A DNA stretch of 64,000 bases from Gemmatimonas sp. (GCF_027531815.1 NZ_JAPZSK010000017.1:124001-188000), one strand, 5' to 3'; positions 36,510 through 46,687 are shown, counted from the first letter of the stretch. Program-made: numbers and translations. The notes: a model not told the origin generated them from the sequence alone.

Positions 36510-37442
36510 ATGTCCGCTATCGCTCACATCCCCTTGAGTTCCCCAAGCCGAGTCCCGTCGGTAATGGGCGGCCTGGTGCTGGTCGCCACCGACGGCAACA
36601 CGGTATCACACGAAGCCGTGTTCAACGCCGCGCGCCTGGCTGCGTCGGGATTCGGCGGCTCGATCGAGGTGATCGGTGTCTGTGAGCCGATGCCGGGTGT
36701 GGCGGCGGGCATGGACGTGCTGCCGGTGCCGGCGGAGCTCGACGAAGCGCGGCGCGGCACGATGCTCGACGACCTGCGTCGGTCGGTGAACATCGCGGCG
36801 GCCGGTGACCCGTCGTGGCCCATTCATGTGCTGGTCGGTTCGCCCGCCCGCACGCTGGCGTCGGAAGCCGAGCGGCGAGCTGCGGCGCTCCTCGTCATGG
36901 GCATTGGGCGACACAACCCGCTCGATCGCCTGTTCGGCACCGAAACCACGCTGGCCACGTTGCGGGAATCGCGCGTGCCCATTCTGGCGGTCGGTCCCAA
37001 CTTCCCGGCGGCTCCCGCGCATGCGGTGGTGGGACTCGACTTCAGCACCGCCAGTGTCCAGGCCGCGCATCTGGCGCTGCGCCTGCTGGCGCCGGGCGGA
37101 CGACTCACTCTGGTGCATGTGCGCCCCCGCTTCGAACACCCGAGCGCGGATTGGCAAGCCTGGGACGCGGAGTACGGCCGTACGCTGCCTCCGCTGTTCG
37201 AGCAGGTCAGCGCGCAGCTCGAGGTGCCGGCGGGGATCACGGTGGACACGGTGGCGGTGCGCGGCGACCCGGCGCCGGCGCTGCTGGCCTTCGCCCAGCA
37301 GGCGAACGCCGATCTCGTGGCCGTGGGCACACAGCGCCACTCGTTCTTCGAACGCCTCGTGGTGGGATCGGTGGCGACCCGCGTGTTGCGGACCTCGCGC
37401 GTGGGTGTGCTGGCGGTGCCGGCGAAAGCGCCGGAAAACTAG
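36510..37442 (+). CDS. Universal stress protein with two Usp domains
   Basis: 310 residues made of two tandem UspA domains (about 15-155 and 165-305). The first has GGLVLVATDGNTVSHEAVFN and LLVMGIGRHNPLDRLFGTET; the second has AVVGLDFSTASVQAAHLALR and LVAVGTQRHSFFERLVVGSV with the G-x2-G-x9-G(S/T)-like nucleotide loop. A clear GGAGG ribosome site precedes the ATG, and a short GC-rich palindrome (CGGCGCG-GT-CGCGCCG) abuts it. The 230 bases upstream hold no gene. Its stop overlaps that of the convergent mlaD gene. Confidence 0.88.
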   Translation: MSAIAHIPLSSPSRVPSVMGGLVLVATDGNTVSHEAVFNAARLAASGFGGSIEVIGVCEPMPGVAAGMDVLPVPAELDEARRGTMLDDLRRSVNIAAAGDPSWPIHVLVGSPARTLASEAERRAAALLVMGIGRHNPLDRLFGTETTLATLRESRVPILAVGPNFPAAPAHAVVGLDFSTASVQAAHLALRLLAPGGRLTLVHVRPRFEHPSADWQAWDAEYGRTLPPLFEQVSAQLEVPAGITVDTVAVRGDPAPALLAFAQQANADLVAVGTQRHSFFERLVVGSVATRVLRTSRVGVLAVPAKAPEN

Positions 37443-38452
37443 AAGACCCGCACGTTCACGTATCGCCGCGGGTTCTTCTTCACGTCGGCCACCAGCGCCC
37501 GCAGCTCCCGCACCAGCGAATCGCTCTGCTGATAGAGCGACGGATCGTTGATGAGCAGTCCCATGCTGCCGCTGGGACTGTTGGCCTTGGCGAACACCGA
37601 ATCGGCGCGCGCCACGGCCCGTGAGAGACTGGCTTCGGTGCGGTCGAGACGGTCGGTGAGGTGCTTGAGGTTCTGCGCCGCCTGCACCAGCTCCCGCGCT
37701 GCACTCTGCGAGTTGGCGACGATGGTTTGCAGTTCACCGCGGCTGGTTGCGGAGTCCACGCGCCCGGCAAAGGCTTCAAGACGGTTGGCCGCTTCGTTGA
37801 TGGTGCCGAGGCCGGTCTGCACGTTGGTGCTGATCCGGTCGAGGTTCTTGGACTGGGCGTTCACCGTGCGCGCGAGTTCGGCCGACAGCGCGGCGAAGTT
37901 GCGAATGCTTTCGCGCAGCTCGCGCGCGGCGGCGTCGTCGAACGCCACCTGCACCCGTTCGGCCACCTTGGCCACGTCGCCGCTGATGCGGCCGGCGACG
38001 GCGGTGAGTTGGGCGATGTCGGGGAGCACGGCGCCCGCGAGGGTGTCGCGACCGGTGCGGGCCTCGTCGATGGCGGCGCGCAGGTTGCGGTCGGGGGGCA
38101 CCGCGTCGCGGCTGGTCACGGTTGCCTGCCATTCGCCGAACAGACTCGAGGCGGTGAGCAGCACGACGGGGTCCTTGGGCAGCTCGACGTCGCGATCGAG
38201 CCCGAGCTTGAGGACCACCCAATCGTTGTCGCCGAGGGCGATCTGCTCCACGCGCCCCGACCGCACCCCGCGAATGACCACGGGATTGCCCAGCGCCACG
38301 CCCCCCACGTCGCGGGACCGCACGATGAGATGTTTGGTGCGCCCGCCGAGGTCAGCCTGCTTGAGCCACAACGTAGCGCCGATGAGCACCACCACCGTGA
38401 CGAGTACGGTGAGCCCGACGACGAAATCGCTGGTGCGTTTGCTGGTCGTCAT
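37439..38452 (-). CDS. MlaD-family (MCE domain) lipid-transport protein
   Basis: 337 residues: one N-terminal membrane helix (FVVGLTVLVTVVVLIGATLW), then an MCE domain (~38-115) with FRSRDVGGVALG-like and VVIRGVRSGRVEQIALGD segments, then a long helical, coiled-coil-like tail (SKNLDRISTNVQTGLGTINE, AARELVQAAQNLKHLTDRLD). MCE proteins form hexameric rings that pass lipids between membranes. The ATG overlaps the end of the permease gene (ATGA). No ABC ATPase (MlaF) is adjacent, so it must be encoded elsewhere. Confidence 0.88.
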   Translation of the reverse strand: MTTSKRTSDFVVGLTVLVTVVVLIGATLWLKQADLGGRTKHLIVRSRDVGGVALGNPVVIRGVRSGRVEQIALGDNDWVVLKLGLDRDVELPKDPVVLLTASSLFGEWQATVTSRDAVPPDRNLRAAIDEARTGRDTLAGAVLPDIAQLTAVAGRISGDVAKVAERVQVAFDDAAARELRESIRNFAALSAELARTVNAQSKNLDRISTNVQTGLGTINEAANRLEAFAGRVDSATSRGELQTIVANSQSAARELVQAAQNLKHLTDRLDRTEASLSRAVARADSVFAKANSPSGSMGLLINDPSLYQQSDSLVRELRALVADVKKNPRRYVNVRVF

Positions 38453-39237
38453 TTGAGTGTTCGGTTGGTGAGCCAGACCACGGCCCAGAAGGCATCGAGC
38501 ACGAGGATCATCACGGCGGAAATCACCACGGCGCGCGTGGCGCTGCGGCCGACCCCCTGCGCCCCACCTTGCGTGGTGAGCCCGGCCCGGCAGCCGATGA
38601 GCGCCACCGCGGCGCCGAAGCTGGCGGACTTCACGAGGCCGTAGCGCACATCGAAGCTGGTGAAGAAGACGCGCACGCCCTTGAGGAATTGCGGGGTGGT
38701 GATGTCGAGCAGCAGGAGCGAGGCGCCCCACCCCGACACCATGCCCACCAGCATGGCCACGCCCACCACGATGGGAAACATGGCCGCCGACGCCAGCACG
38801 CGCGGCACCACGAGATGGCTCATGGGGTCGAAGGTGAGCGTCTCGAGCGCATCGATCTGCTCGGTGACGCGCATGGTGCCCAGTTCGGCGGCGATGTTGG
38901 CGCCCACGCGACCGGCGAGAGCGAGGCCCGTGAGCACCGGCGCCAGTTCGAGGGTAACGGTCTTCTGCACCAGCGTGCCCACGAAATACGGCGGCACGAG
39001 GTCGCCAACGCTGTAGCTGGCGAGCAGCGCGAGCACGATACCGGTGAAGAGCGCGATGAAGATGCCGATGGGGAGCGATTCCACCCCCAGCACGCGCGCG
39101 TGCGTGGAGAATTCGGGGCCCCAGCTGCGAACGTCGCGCCCGGCGCGGACCACGTCGAGGACGAAACGCGTGCCGGTGCCGATCGGCTCGACGAGGGCGC
39201 GCGTGGTGCGCCCGACGGCGCTCACCTGCGTCTTCAT
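38449..39237 (-). CDS. MlaE-family ABC transporter permease
   Basis: 262 residues from the ATG at 39237 that overlaps the upstream stop. The helices and the family's coupling segment EQIDALETLTFDPMSHLVVP are present, with SLPIGIFIALFTGIVLALLA near the start and LVKSASFGAAVALIGCRAGL near the end. MlaE permeases work with MlaD and an ATPase to move phospholipids, normally retrograde, to keep outer-membrane asymmetry. Operon order here is MgtC-DUF4010, mlaE, mlaD, all with 4-base overlaps. Confidence 0.9.
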   Translation of the reverse strand: MKTQVSAVGRTTRALVEPIGTGTRFVLDVVRAGRDVRSWGPEFSTHARVLGVESLPIGIFIALFTGIVLALLASYSVGDLVPPYFVGTLVQKTVTLELAPVLTGLALAGRVGANIAAELGTMRVTEQIDALETLTFDPMSHLVVPRVLASAAMFPIVVGVAMLVGMVSGWGASLLLLDITTPQFLKGVRVFFTSFDVRYGLVKSASFGAAVALIGCRAGLTTQGGAQGVGRSATRAVVISAVMILVLDAFWAVVWLTNRTLK

Positions 39238-40580
39238 CGCGGCCACCCCAGGGCGAGGCCGGCGGCGCTCCCCACGGCGAGCATCGCCAGACCGCCGGCG
39301 GCATGTCGCCGATAGCGCGCCTCACCAATGGCGAGCACGAGCCCGCACTTGAGCGCCGTGTTGGAGAGCACCCCTACCCCCACGGCCACCGCCGCCATGG
39401 GCACCGCGTTGGGGGACGCGGCATAGCGGGTCATGGACAGTGTGAGGGCATCCATGTCGGTGAGGCCGAGCACGGTGGCGGACGCGATCAGGCCGGACGC
39501 GCCGGCGTTCTGCTGAATCCACGCCAGCGCGAACAGGACCAGCTGAAACGCCACGGCCATTTGCAGCGACGAGGTGAGCCCCAGGGGGTTGTGCCCCAGC
39601 CCGTTGGCGGGGCGTGGGTCGCTGGCGGTGGGGGTGGCCAGGTGCGGTGCGGCGTGCGGTTCGGCGTGCGGTTCGGTGGCTGGCGTTCCCGCGGGGCGCG
39701 TATCGCGCTCGCGCCAGAGCACGAAGCCGATGAGGAGGAGCCCGGCGAGGAAGACCGGGCTCAGCACCGGGAGGAGCGCGAGCGCCAGCGGCGGGCGGAG
39801 CATGGTGGTGACCACGAGCAAGCGCGGGATGAGTACCGTGCAGGCGGCGACCACGCCGAGGGCGAGCGGCAGGGCGAGCGCCGGCTCCTCCCGACTGCGC
39901 CGGCTGAAGTTGAGGGTGACGGCGGTGCTGGAGACGAAGCCACCGATGAGCCCCGTGACCGCGAGGCCGCGCGTTTCGCCGATGAGCCGGCGCGTGATGT
40001 AGCCGGCAAAGTTGAGGGCGGAGAAGATGAGGACGACCATCCACAGCTGCCGCGGACGAAAGGCCTCGTAGGGGCCGTAGCCCGTGTCGGGGAGGACCGG
40101 AAGCACGACGAGCGCCAGCACGGCGAAGAGCAGGGCGGCGCGCATCTCGGCGGCATCCACCCGTTGGAGCGCCTGCTGGAGACGGGTCTTTTCGGCGAGC
40201 AGGACCACGGTGATGACCCCGACGGCGGCGGCGGGGGTGCGAACACCGAGCCCGGCCGTGAGTCCGAGGGCGACGACCAGGACGGCGACCACTTCGGTGG
40301 TGCCGTCGGTGGTGGTGCCGGGGCGGCGCATGGTGGCCCAGTAGGCGACGATAGGCATGAGCACCCCACCGGCGGCGATGACGGTGGCGAGCGCCGGATA
40401 CCCGAGCCGCACCAGCCACCCGGCGAAGCCGCCGATGATGCCGAGCAGGGCAAACGTCCGCGCCCCGGCGAAGCGGCCGTCCGGCCCGTCGGTGTGCCCC
40501 GTCCACTCGCGCTGCACCCCCACGGCGAGGCCCACGAGTGCGGCCACGAGGAGGTCGAACGCCAAGGAGAGATCAAGCAT
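39234..40580 (-). CDS. MgtC/SapB - DUF4010 membrane protein
   Basis: 448 residues starting at the ATG of MLDLSLAFDLLVAALVGLAV; the N-terminal four helices are the MgtC/SapB domain (GVQREWTGHTDGPDGRFAGA, RTFALLGIIGG) and the rest is DUF4010 (AEKTRLQQALQRVDAAEMRA, FVSSTAVTLNFSRRSREEPA). A polar insert near residue 305 has repeated PHAEPHAAPH units. The role of such fusions is unknown; MgtC proteins affect Mg2+ homeostasis and ATP synthase. Its stop overlaps the mlaE start, tying it to lipid transport. Confidence 0.85.
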   Translation of the reverse strand: MLDLSLAFDLLVAALVGLAVGVQREWTGHTDGPDGRFAGARTFALLGIIGGFAGWLVRLGYPALATVIAAGGVLMPIVAYWATMRRPGTTTDGTTEVVAVLVVALGLTAGLGVRTPAAAVGVITVVLLAEKTRLQQALQRVDAAEMRAALLFAVLALVVLPVLPDTGYGPYEAFRPRQLWMVVLIFSALNFAGYITRRLIGETRGLAVTGLIGGFVSSTAVTLNFSRRSREEPALALPLALGVVAACTVLIPRLLVVTTMLRPPLALALLPVLSPVFLAGLLLIGFVLWRERDTRPAGTPATEPHAEPHAAPHLATPTASDPRPANGLGHNPLGLTSSLQMAVAFQLVLFALAWIQQNAGASGLIASATVLGLTDMDALTLSMTRYAASPNAVPMAAVAVGVGVLSNTALKCGLVLAIGEARYRRHAAGGLAMLAVGSAAGLALGWPR

Positions 40581-40705
40581 CTGGATGAATGGTACAGCGC
40601 GGGGGGAGGGGGTGCGGAGAGGGAAAACCGCACAAGGGAAGGGGATACGGTGCGGGAAGTGGGTGGGGGGCGAGCGCCGGGAGTTGGGGGATGTACTATC
40701 CAATC

Positions 40706-40726
40706 ATCCGGATGTCCGGATATATT
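40706..40726 (+). promoter_or_regulatory. Palindromic operator overlapping a -10 box
   Basis: ATCCGGA-TG-TCCGGAT (40706-40721) is a perfect 7-base inverted repeat that runs into TATATT (40721-40726), a strong -10 hexamer placed 6 bases before the ATG at 40733. This is the geometry of an ArsR-type autoregulatory operator; the next gene encodes an ArsR-family fusion. Confidence 0.65.
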
Positions 40727-40732
40727 GCTCGG

Positions 40733-41698
40733 ATGACTGCCCCGCGCCTGGCAATTCACGACCGAATGGTCGAGCTCGCCGACACCACCCGGTGTCGGCT
40801 GCTGGTAGCGCTCGAGCGGCAGGAGCTCACCGTGGGGGAGTTGGCGCTGGCGCTGCAGCTGCCGCAGAGCACGGTGAGCCGCCACCTGCGCATTCTGGCC
40901 GATCAGGCGTGGGTGTCGTCGCGGGCGGAAGGGGCGAGTCGGTGGTACCGCCGCAATCCCACGCTCGATCCCGCCATGCTGGGACTGTGGGAGCTGGTGC
41001 GCGGCGCGATGGCCGACACCCCCGCTGCGGTGCAGGATGCGGCCCGCATCGACGCGGTGCTCGCGTCGCGCCGCGCCGTGACGCAAGCGTTCTTCGCGAC
41101 CGCCAGCGCCGAATGGGACGCGCTGCGCACCCAGATGTTCGGCGCGCGCGCCGACCTCACAGCGGCATTCGCGCTGCTGTCGCCCGACCTGGTGGTGGGC
41201 GATCTGGGGTGTGGCACGGGCGCGCTCAGCGCCGCCCTCGCGCCCCATGTGCAGCACGTGCACGCGGTGGACGCGTCGCCGGCGATGCTCGCGAGCGCGC
41301 GCACGCGCCTGGTGGCGTTTCCCAACGTGCAGGTGGACGAGGGCGCCCTCGAGGCGTTGCCGCTGTACGACGGCGTGCTCGACGTGGCCGTGCTCATGCT
41401 CGTGCTGCACCACGTGAGCGATCCGGTGCGCGCGCTGCGCGAGGTGCACCGCGTGCTGCGTCCGGGCGGGCGCGTGCTCATTGGCGACATGCGCCCGCAT
41501 ACGCACGAGCGCTATCGCGAACAGATGGGACACGTGTGGTTGGGCTTCGATGATCACACGCTGCAGGACTGGTTGCACGAGGCGGGCTTCGTGCAGCCGC
41601 GATACGTGCCGCTCCCCGTGGACACGGATGCGAGCGGTCCGGCGTTGTTCAGCTGTACGGCGGTGGCGATGCCGCGGCCGATGATGGTGTTGTCGTAA
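40733..41698 (+). CDS. ArsR-family regulator fused to a SAM-dependent methyltransferase
   Basis: 321 residues. The first ~95 are an ArsR winged helix (VELADTTRCRLLVALERQEL, LALQLPQSTVSRHLRILADQ). The rest is a class I methyltransferase (~120-300) with motif I VVGDLGCGTGALSAAL, LDVAVLMLVLHHVSDPVRAL and LRPGGRVLIGDM. Such fusions commonly lie beside methionine-cycle genes and may sense SAM or SAH; here the next gene is adenosylhomocysteinase. The ATG is 6 bases after a -10 box that overlaps a palindrome, so a leaderless, self-controlled message is likely. Confidence 0.85.
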   Translation: MTAPRLAIHDRMVELADTTRCRLLVALERQELTVGELALALQLPQSTVSRHLRILADQAWVSSRAEGASRWYRRNPTLDPAMLGLWELVRGAMADTPAAVQDAARIDAVLASRRAVTQAFFATASAEWDALRTQMFGARADLTAAFALLSPDLVVGDLGCGTGALSAALAPHVQHVHAVDASPAMLASARTRLVAFPNVQVDEGALEALPLYDGVLDVAVLMLVLHHVSDPVRALREVHRVLRPGGRVLIGDMRPHTHERYREQMGHVWLGFDDHTLQDWLHEAGFVQPRYVPLPVDTDASGPALFSCTAVAMPRPMMVLS

Positions 41699-41724
41699 CG
41701 AAGATCGCGCAGGGCGGGCGAGTA

Positions 41725-41800
41725 TGCAGTTCTCAGTTGTAGTTGTCAGTCATCAGTTCACTGAAAACCGACAACTATCACTACCAACTACACACTCGTC
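41725..41800. repeat. AGTTxxx heptamer repeat in inverted orientation
   Basis: Left part: CAGTT-like units at 41727, 41734, 41741, 41747 and 41754, near-perfect seven-base spacing. Right part: the complement AACT/CACT at 41773, 41779 and 41786. It is markedly A+T-richer than its surroundings and would fold into a hairpin in the ahcY leader. No SAH riboswitch is evident. Confidence 0.65.
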
Positions 41801-41838
41801 CGACGCCACAGAAACCAATCCCAATTCGAACCGAATCC

Positions 41839-43329
<1,491 letters not shown>

Positions 43330-43330
43330 G

Positions 43331-43361
43331 AGACAGGGAGCAGGAGGCAGGGAGCAGGAAG
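43331..43361. repeat. GCAGGRR heptamer repeat, short array
   Basis: Directly after ahcY, ACA/GCA units start at 43333, 43340, 43347 and 43354, exactly seven bases apart, giving GGGAGCA and GGAGGCA units. Same unit as the array at 61018. Confidence 0.7.
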
Positions 43362-43427
43362 TGGTGTCGAGGCGCCGTCACGATGCTCGTGGCGGCGCCT
43401 CGGTAGTTTCGGTGTTATGCTCAAGCC

Positions 43428-44891
43428 ATGAGGAAATCACTGACATTGGGCGCGAGTGTGCTTTCACTGATTCCGCTGCTGCTGGGGGCGCAGTCCACCC
43501 GGCCGGCGCGTATCAGCGGCACGGTATTCGACAGCACGCTCAGTGCGCCGCTCGGGCAGGCCACGGTGGACGTCGTGGACGCGAATGATCCGCTTCGGCT
43601 GTGGACCACCACCACCGATGCCAAGGGCGAGTTCACCTTCGAGGCGTTGCCACCGGGCCGCTACGCCGTGGCGGTGTCGCATCCGCGGCTCGACGCCCTC
43701 GGCATTCGGCAACTGTCCCGTGGCGTCGCGGTACGGGCCGGCGAACGCGAACGTGTGCGCCTGGGCGTGCCGTCAGCGCCCACGCTCATTGGCCAGGTGT
43801 GCGGTGACAGCATCGTGGGGCAGCGTCTCGGTTATGTGCGCGGCGTGTTGCGCGATGCCGACCGCGCCCCGTTGGCGGTGTCCGGCACCGTGCGGCTGCA
43901 TTGGCTCGAGCTGTCCATTGCCGAAGGGGGCATCGGGCGGCAGATCGCCTCGGTCGAGGCGCGCGCCGACGACAGCGGCCGTTTCACCGCCTGCGGCGTG
44001 CCAGCCGAAGGGGTGCTGCAACTGCGTGCCTGGAGTGGCGGCGATTCCACCGGGGTACTGGAGCTGAGTGTACCGTACAACGGCATCCTGCTGCGCGACC
44101 TGTACGTGGGGCGCGGCCGTACGGCCACCGTGGCGTGGCGTGACTCCGTTCCGCTCACGACCGCGGAGGCTATCGCCGACACCGGGGCCGTGGAAGTGCG
44201 CGTGCGCCGCGGCGATGGCATCCTGCGGGGCACGACACGTGCCGGCGAAGGCACGGCGGTCTCTGATGTGCGCGTGTCGGTGTGGGGAACGGGCCTCGGC
44301 GTGCGCACCACGGCCGAGGGGCAGTTCTTTCTCAACGACTTGCCACTGGGCTCACATACGGTGGACGTGCGCGCGATCGGGTATCTGCCCACCCGCCAGA
44401 TCGTGGATGTGCTGCCCGGCGACAGCGGACGGATCGAGTTCAACCTCGATCGCATGGCACGGCTCGACACGATCCGCATCATGGCCACGCGCGAGCAGAT
44501 CCTCGAGCGGCGCCTCGCCGAGTTCGAGCTCAATCGCAAGACGCGCGGCATGGGCCGCTTCATTGCGCCCGAGGCCCTCGAGCGGCATCCGCCGCTGCGT
44601 GTGGCCGACATGTTTCGCACCATCCCGGGGCTGCGTGTGGTACCGGCGGCCGGGGGCGACGTGGTGGTCATGCGCGGGCAGTCATTCGGCCAGTGGTGTG
44701 CGCCCGAGTTGTGGATCGATGGCGTTCGCACGGTGACCAACATGGGGCTCGACGTGCTGGTGAATGCGCAGGATGTGCTGGCCGCGGAGGTGTACAACAG
44801 TGGCGCCGCCGTGCCGGCGCAGCTGGCAGGGTTCACCGGGTGCGGGGCCATCGTGCTGCATACGGGCATGCGGGAGCGCGCCAAACGCTGA
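43428..44891 (+). CDS. Carboxypeptidase-regulatory and TonB-plug domain protein without barrel
   Basis: 487 residues with a signal peptide (LGASVLSLIPLLLGAQ). It has an N-terminal CarboxypepD_reg fold (~25-105, RISGTVFDSTLSAPLGQATV), a middle beta domain, a second regulatory fold (~275-345, VSDVRVSVWGTGLGVRTTAE), and a plug-like end with VADMFRTIPGLRVVP and VVMRGQSFGQWCAPELWIDG. The chain stops there, so no outer-membrane barrel exists. Two Cys (QWCAP, TGCGA) may pair. Proteins of this make-up are common in Gemmatimonadota-like genomes; function unknown. TATGCT ends 6 bases before the ATG. Confidence 0.75.
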   Translation: MRKSLTLGASVLSLIPLLLGAQSTRPARISGTVFDSTLSAPLGQATVDVVDANDPLRLWTTTTDAKGEFTFEALPPGRYAVAVSHPRLDALGIRQLSRGVAVRAGERERVRLGVPSAPTLIGQVCGDSIVGQRLGYVRGVLRDADRAPLAVSGTVRLHWLELSIAEGGIGRQIASVEARADDSGRFTACGVPAEGVLQLRAWSGGDSTGVLELSVPYNGILLRDLYVGRGRTATVAWRDSVPLTTAEAIADTGAVEVRVRRGDGILRGTTRAGEGTAVSDVRVSVWGTGLGVRTTAEGQFFLNDLPLGSHTVDVRAIGYLPTRQIVDVLPGDSGRIEFNLDRMARLDTIRIMATREQILERRLAEFELNRKTRGMGRFIAPEALERHPPLRVADMFRTIPGLRVVPAAGGDVVVMRGQSFGQWCAPELWIDGVRTVTNMGLDVLVNAQDVLAAEVYNSGAAVPAQLAGFTGCGAIVLHTGMRERAKR

Positions 44892-44899
44892 CATTGGAG

Positions 44900-45694
44900 A
44901 TGGACGTTTCCGGTACCTCTCCCCGTCGGGCTCGGTCGTGGCGCGTCGCGATGCCATCGACCGTGTGGCTGCTGGCGCTGAGCCTGGCGCCGTGCGCCGT
45001 GCACGCGCAGGTGCCGGCGGCACCGCCGCCGCAGGTGTTGCCGCGGCGAGTGCTGCCGGGTGATTCGTCGCTGCGCCCACTGCCGGCGCTGCATGACTCG
45101 GTGCGCTACACGCTCACCATGTACCGGGATGCCGACGAGATTCCGGTGGGGCGCCTCACGGAGCTGTGGCGCACCGACAGTGCGAGCGGCACGGCGCTGG
45201 TGTTGCGCGTGCAGCGCCTGCAGCGCGCCACGATGCAGCTCATCGACTCCACGTGGACCGATGCGCGCACGCTGGCGCCGCGCGCCCGTCGCTCGCTGCA
45301 GCAGACCCGTCGCGTGCTGCTGGAGTTCAGCGGCGCGCGGGTGAAGGGCTCGCTCGCGCCGCTCGACGCACCGCCGGTACCGCTCGATACGACACTGCGC
45401 CTCGCGCCCTTCGACGCCGGCAACTGGGAGATCGTGCTGCGCGCGCTGCCGCTGGCAATCGGGTACGCCGCGCGCTTGCCGGTATACGACCTCGATGGCG
45501 GCCTGCGCGAGTATTTGGTGCAGGTGACCGGCCAGACCACCATCCAGGGGGAAGCCGCGCACGTGGTGGTGCTCACCCTCGCCCGCAATCGTGAGTCGGT
45601 GGTGTGGGTGAGTGCGGAAACCGGCCAGGTGCTGCAGATCGAAACGATGCTGGGGGAGACGACCCTGCTGCGGCAGGTGCGGGTGCGTCCCTGA
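44900..45694 (+). CDS. Periplasmic beta protein, DUF3108-like
   Basis: 264 residues if started at 44900, or 247 if the ATG at 44951 is used; the second gives a cleaner signal peptide (MPSTVWLLALSLAPCAVHAQ). The mature part is beta-rich (HDSVRYTLTMYRDADEIPVG, VVWVSAETGQVLQIETMLG), resembling DUF3108 or lipoprotein-carrier folds, but I cannot place it firmly. It follows the plug-domain gene by 8 bases and is convergent with the outer-membrane protein gene at 45707. A joint envelope role is possible. Confidence 0.6.
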   Translation: MDVSGTSPRRARSWRVAMPSTVWLLALSLAPCAVHAQVPAAPPPQVLPRRVLPGDSSLRPLPALHDSVRYTLTMYRDADEIPVGRLTELWRTDSASGTALVLRVQRLQRATMQLIDSTWTDARTLAPRARRSLQQTRRVLLEFSGARVKGSLAPLDAPPVPLDTTLRLAPFDAGNWEIVLRALPLAIGYAARLPVYDLDGGLREYLVQVTGQTTIQGEAAHVVVLTLARNRESVVWVSAETGQVLQIETMLGETTLLRQVRVRP

Positions 45695-45706
45695 CGTGCT
45701 CCGGCC

Positions 45707-46471
45707 TCAGAAGGTTCGCCCGATTTCGAATACCAGACCGTCGCCGCGTGTCCCCGGCGTGTTGGTCAGCTTGTAGCCGAGGATGACGACCGTGCGGCCA
45801 CGGTGGTAGTTGAAGCCCGGCACGAAATCGGCGAATTCGTGCTGCCCGGCCCACCACTCTCCCAGCAGCGTGATGTCGTGCAGCGTGTGCCCCAGCGCCC
45901 CCGGCAACGCGGCGAGCGGCTGTTCGAAGCTGCCCATGAAGTGGGTGGTGGACTTGCCGAACATGGCCTTGGGGCCGTCGCTCACCCCCGCCATGAGGCG
46001 GGTGCGCAGCACGGGCAGCCGCACGCTCGACTGCAGGTAGCTCCACACCCCCAGTCGTTCGCCTCGCAGCGGAATGGCGACCATCTGTCCTGCGCCCACC
46101 TTGGCTTCCCACTGGGGGGCGCGGGTGGCCAACCCAGGGATGTCGGCGGCCCCCTTCCACCCTACCCCAAGGGTGGCGAGGCGTTTGAGCGGGGTGCCGA
46201 CGTTGTAGGCGGTCACGGCGAGCTCGACATGTCTCGTCACGCCGTAGGTGACGAAGTGGGTCGTCTGCCAGAAGCTGGTGTCACCCCAGGAACGGATTTG
46301 GGACTCGTGCAGGGCGAACACCCGACCCTTGGGTGTCTGATCTATTGATGGCGCGTTGATGACGGTTTGCTGTGCGAAAGCAGGTCGAATCGAGGCCAAG
46401 GATACCAGGGCGAGACCGAGCGCGCGCAGCAGGCGAGACGTCCTGCGGCGGGAGACCGAACCAGGCAACAT
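45707..46471 (-). CDS. Outer-membrane beta-barrel-like protein under a candidate Mn2+ riboswitch
   Basis: 254 residues from the ATG at 46471, which starts a signal peptide (TSRLLRALGLALVSLASIRP, then AFAQ). The mature chain shows alternating strands (TTHFVTYGVTRHVELAVTAY, WSYLQSSVRLPVLRTRLMAG, GRTVVILGYKLTN) and ends in Phe (VFEIGRTF), the usual outer-membrane insertion signal. It loosely resembles the phenol-degradation MetA-type/transporter barrel group. No family member I know is manganese-linked. A 200-base leader with a yybP-ykoY-type RNA and its own promoter precedes it, so its expression should respond to Mn2+. Confidence 0.7.
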   Translation of the reverse strand: MLPGSVSRRRTSRLLRALGLALVSLASIRPAFAQQTVINAPSIDQTPKGRVFALHESQIRSWGDTSFWQTTHFVTYGVTRHVELAVTAYNVGTPLKRLATLGVGWKGAADIPGLATRAPQWEAKVGAGQMVAIPLRGERLGVWSYLQSSVRLPVLRTRLMAGVSDGPKAMFGKSTTHFMGSFEQPLAALPGALGHTLHDITLLGEWWAGQHEFADFVPGFNYHRGRTVVILGYKLTNTPGTRGDGLVFEIGRTF

Positions 46472-46522
46472 GGGGCAAACGGCGAGGCGTGAGCGAACGA
46501 CGCCATGGACGCCACCAGGGGG

Positions 46523-46567
46523 CGCGCGACAGACCACGGCACGAAGGACGTGCGGTGGTCTCGCGCG
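46523..46567 (-). terminator. Alternative hairpin of the riboswitch expression platform
   Basis: On the minus strand CGCGCG-AGACCAC-C-GCACG pairs with CGTGC-C-GTGGTCT-GT-CGCGCG around TCCTT. Its left arm contains AGACC, the 3' strand of riboswitch stem P1, so the two structures exclude each other. No T-run follows, so it may be a Rho-linked or atypical terminator. Confidence 0.6.
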
Positions 46568-46679
46568 CTGCGGTGCTCTGTCGAGTCACTCCGCAGGCGG
46601 GCAACCGGAGGCCAGTGGCCTCGTATTGACGATTGCCCGCTCCGCCGGCGCTGCCGGCGGATGGCTACTCCCCAGCCAA
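46553..46679 (-). ncRNA. yybP-ykoY-type (manganese) riboswitch
   Basis: On the minus strand the conserved core of this class is present in order: GGGGAGTAGC; a P2 hairpin CCGCCGGC/GCCGGCGG; GCGGGCAATCGTCAATACG with ATCGTCAATACG as the binding loop; a GAGGCC/GGCCTC hairpin; CCGGTTGCCCGC closing P3; a P4 stem CTGCGG/CCGCAG; and GCGAGACC closing P1. The Lactococcus reference has GGGGAGUAGC, GUCGUCAAUUCG, CCGG and GCAAGACC at the same places. These RNAs bind Mn2+ and switch on export genes. Here the next gene is an outer-membrane-type protein at 46471. Confidence 0.85.
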
Positions 46680-46687
46680 CGGCGGGG

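Noticed and set aside
41699-41838. SAH riboswitch before ahcY
   Set aside because: The conserved core was not found; the leader consists mainly of heptamer repeats in inverted orientation.
46600-46625. GCCACTG box suggesting a cobalamin riboswitch
   Set aside because: Other cobalamin-riboswitch boxes are missing, and the same bases fall in a simple hairpin of the yybP-ykoY-type structure.
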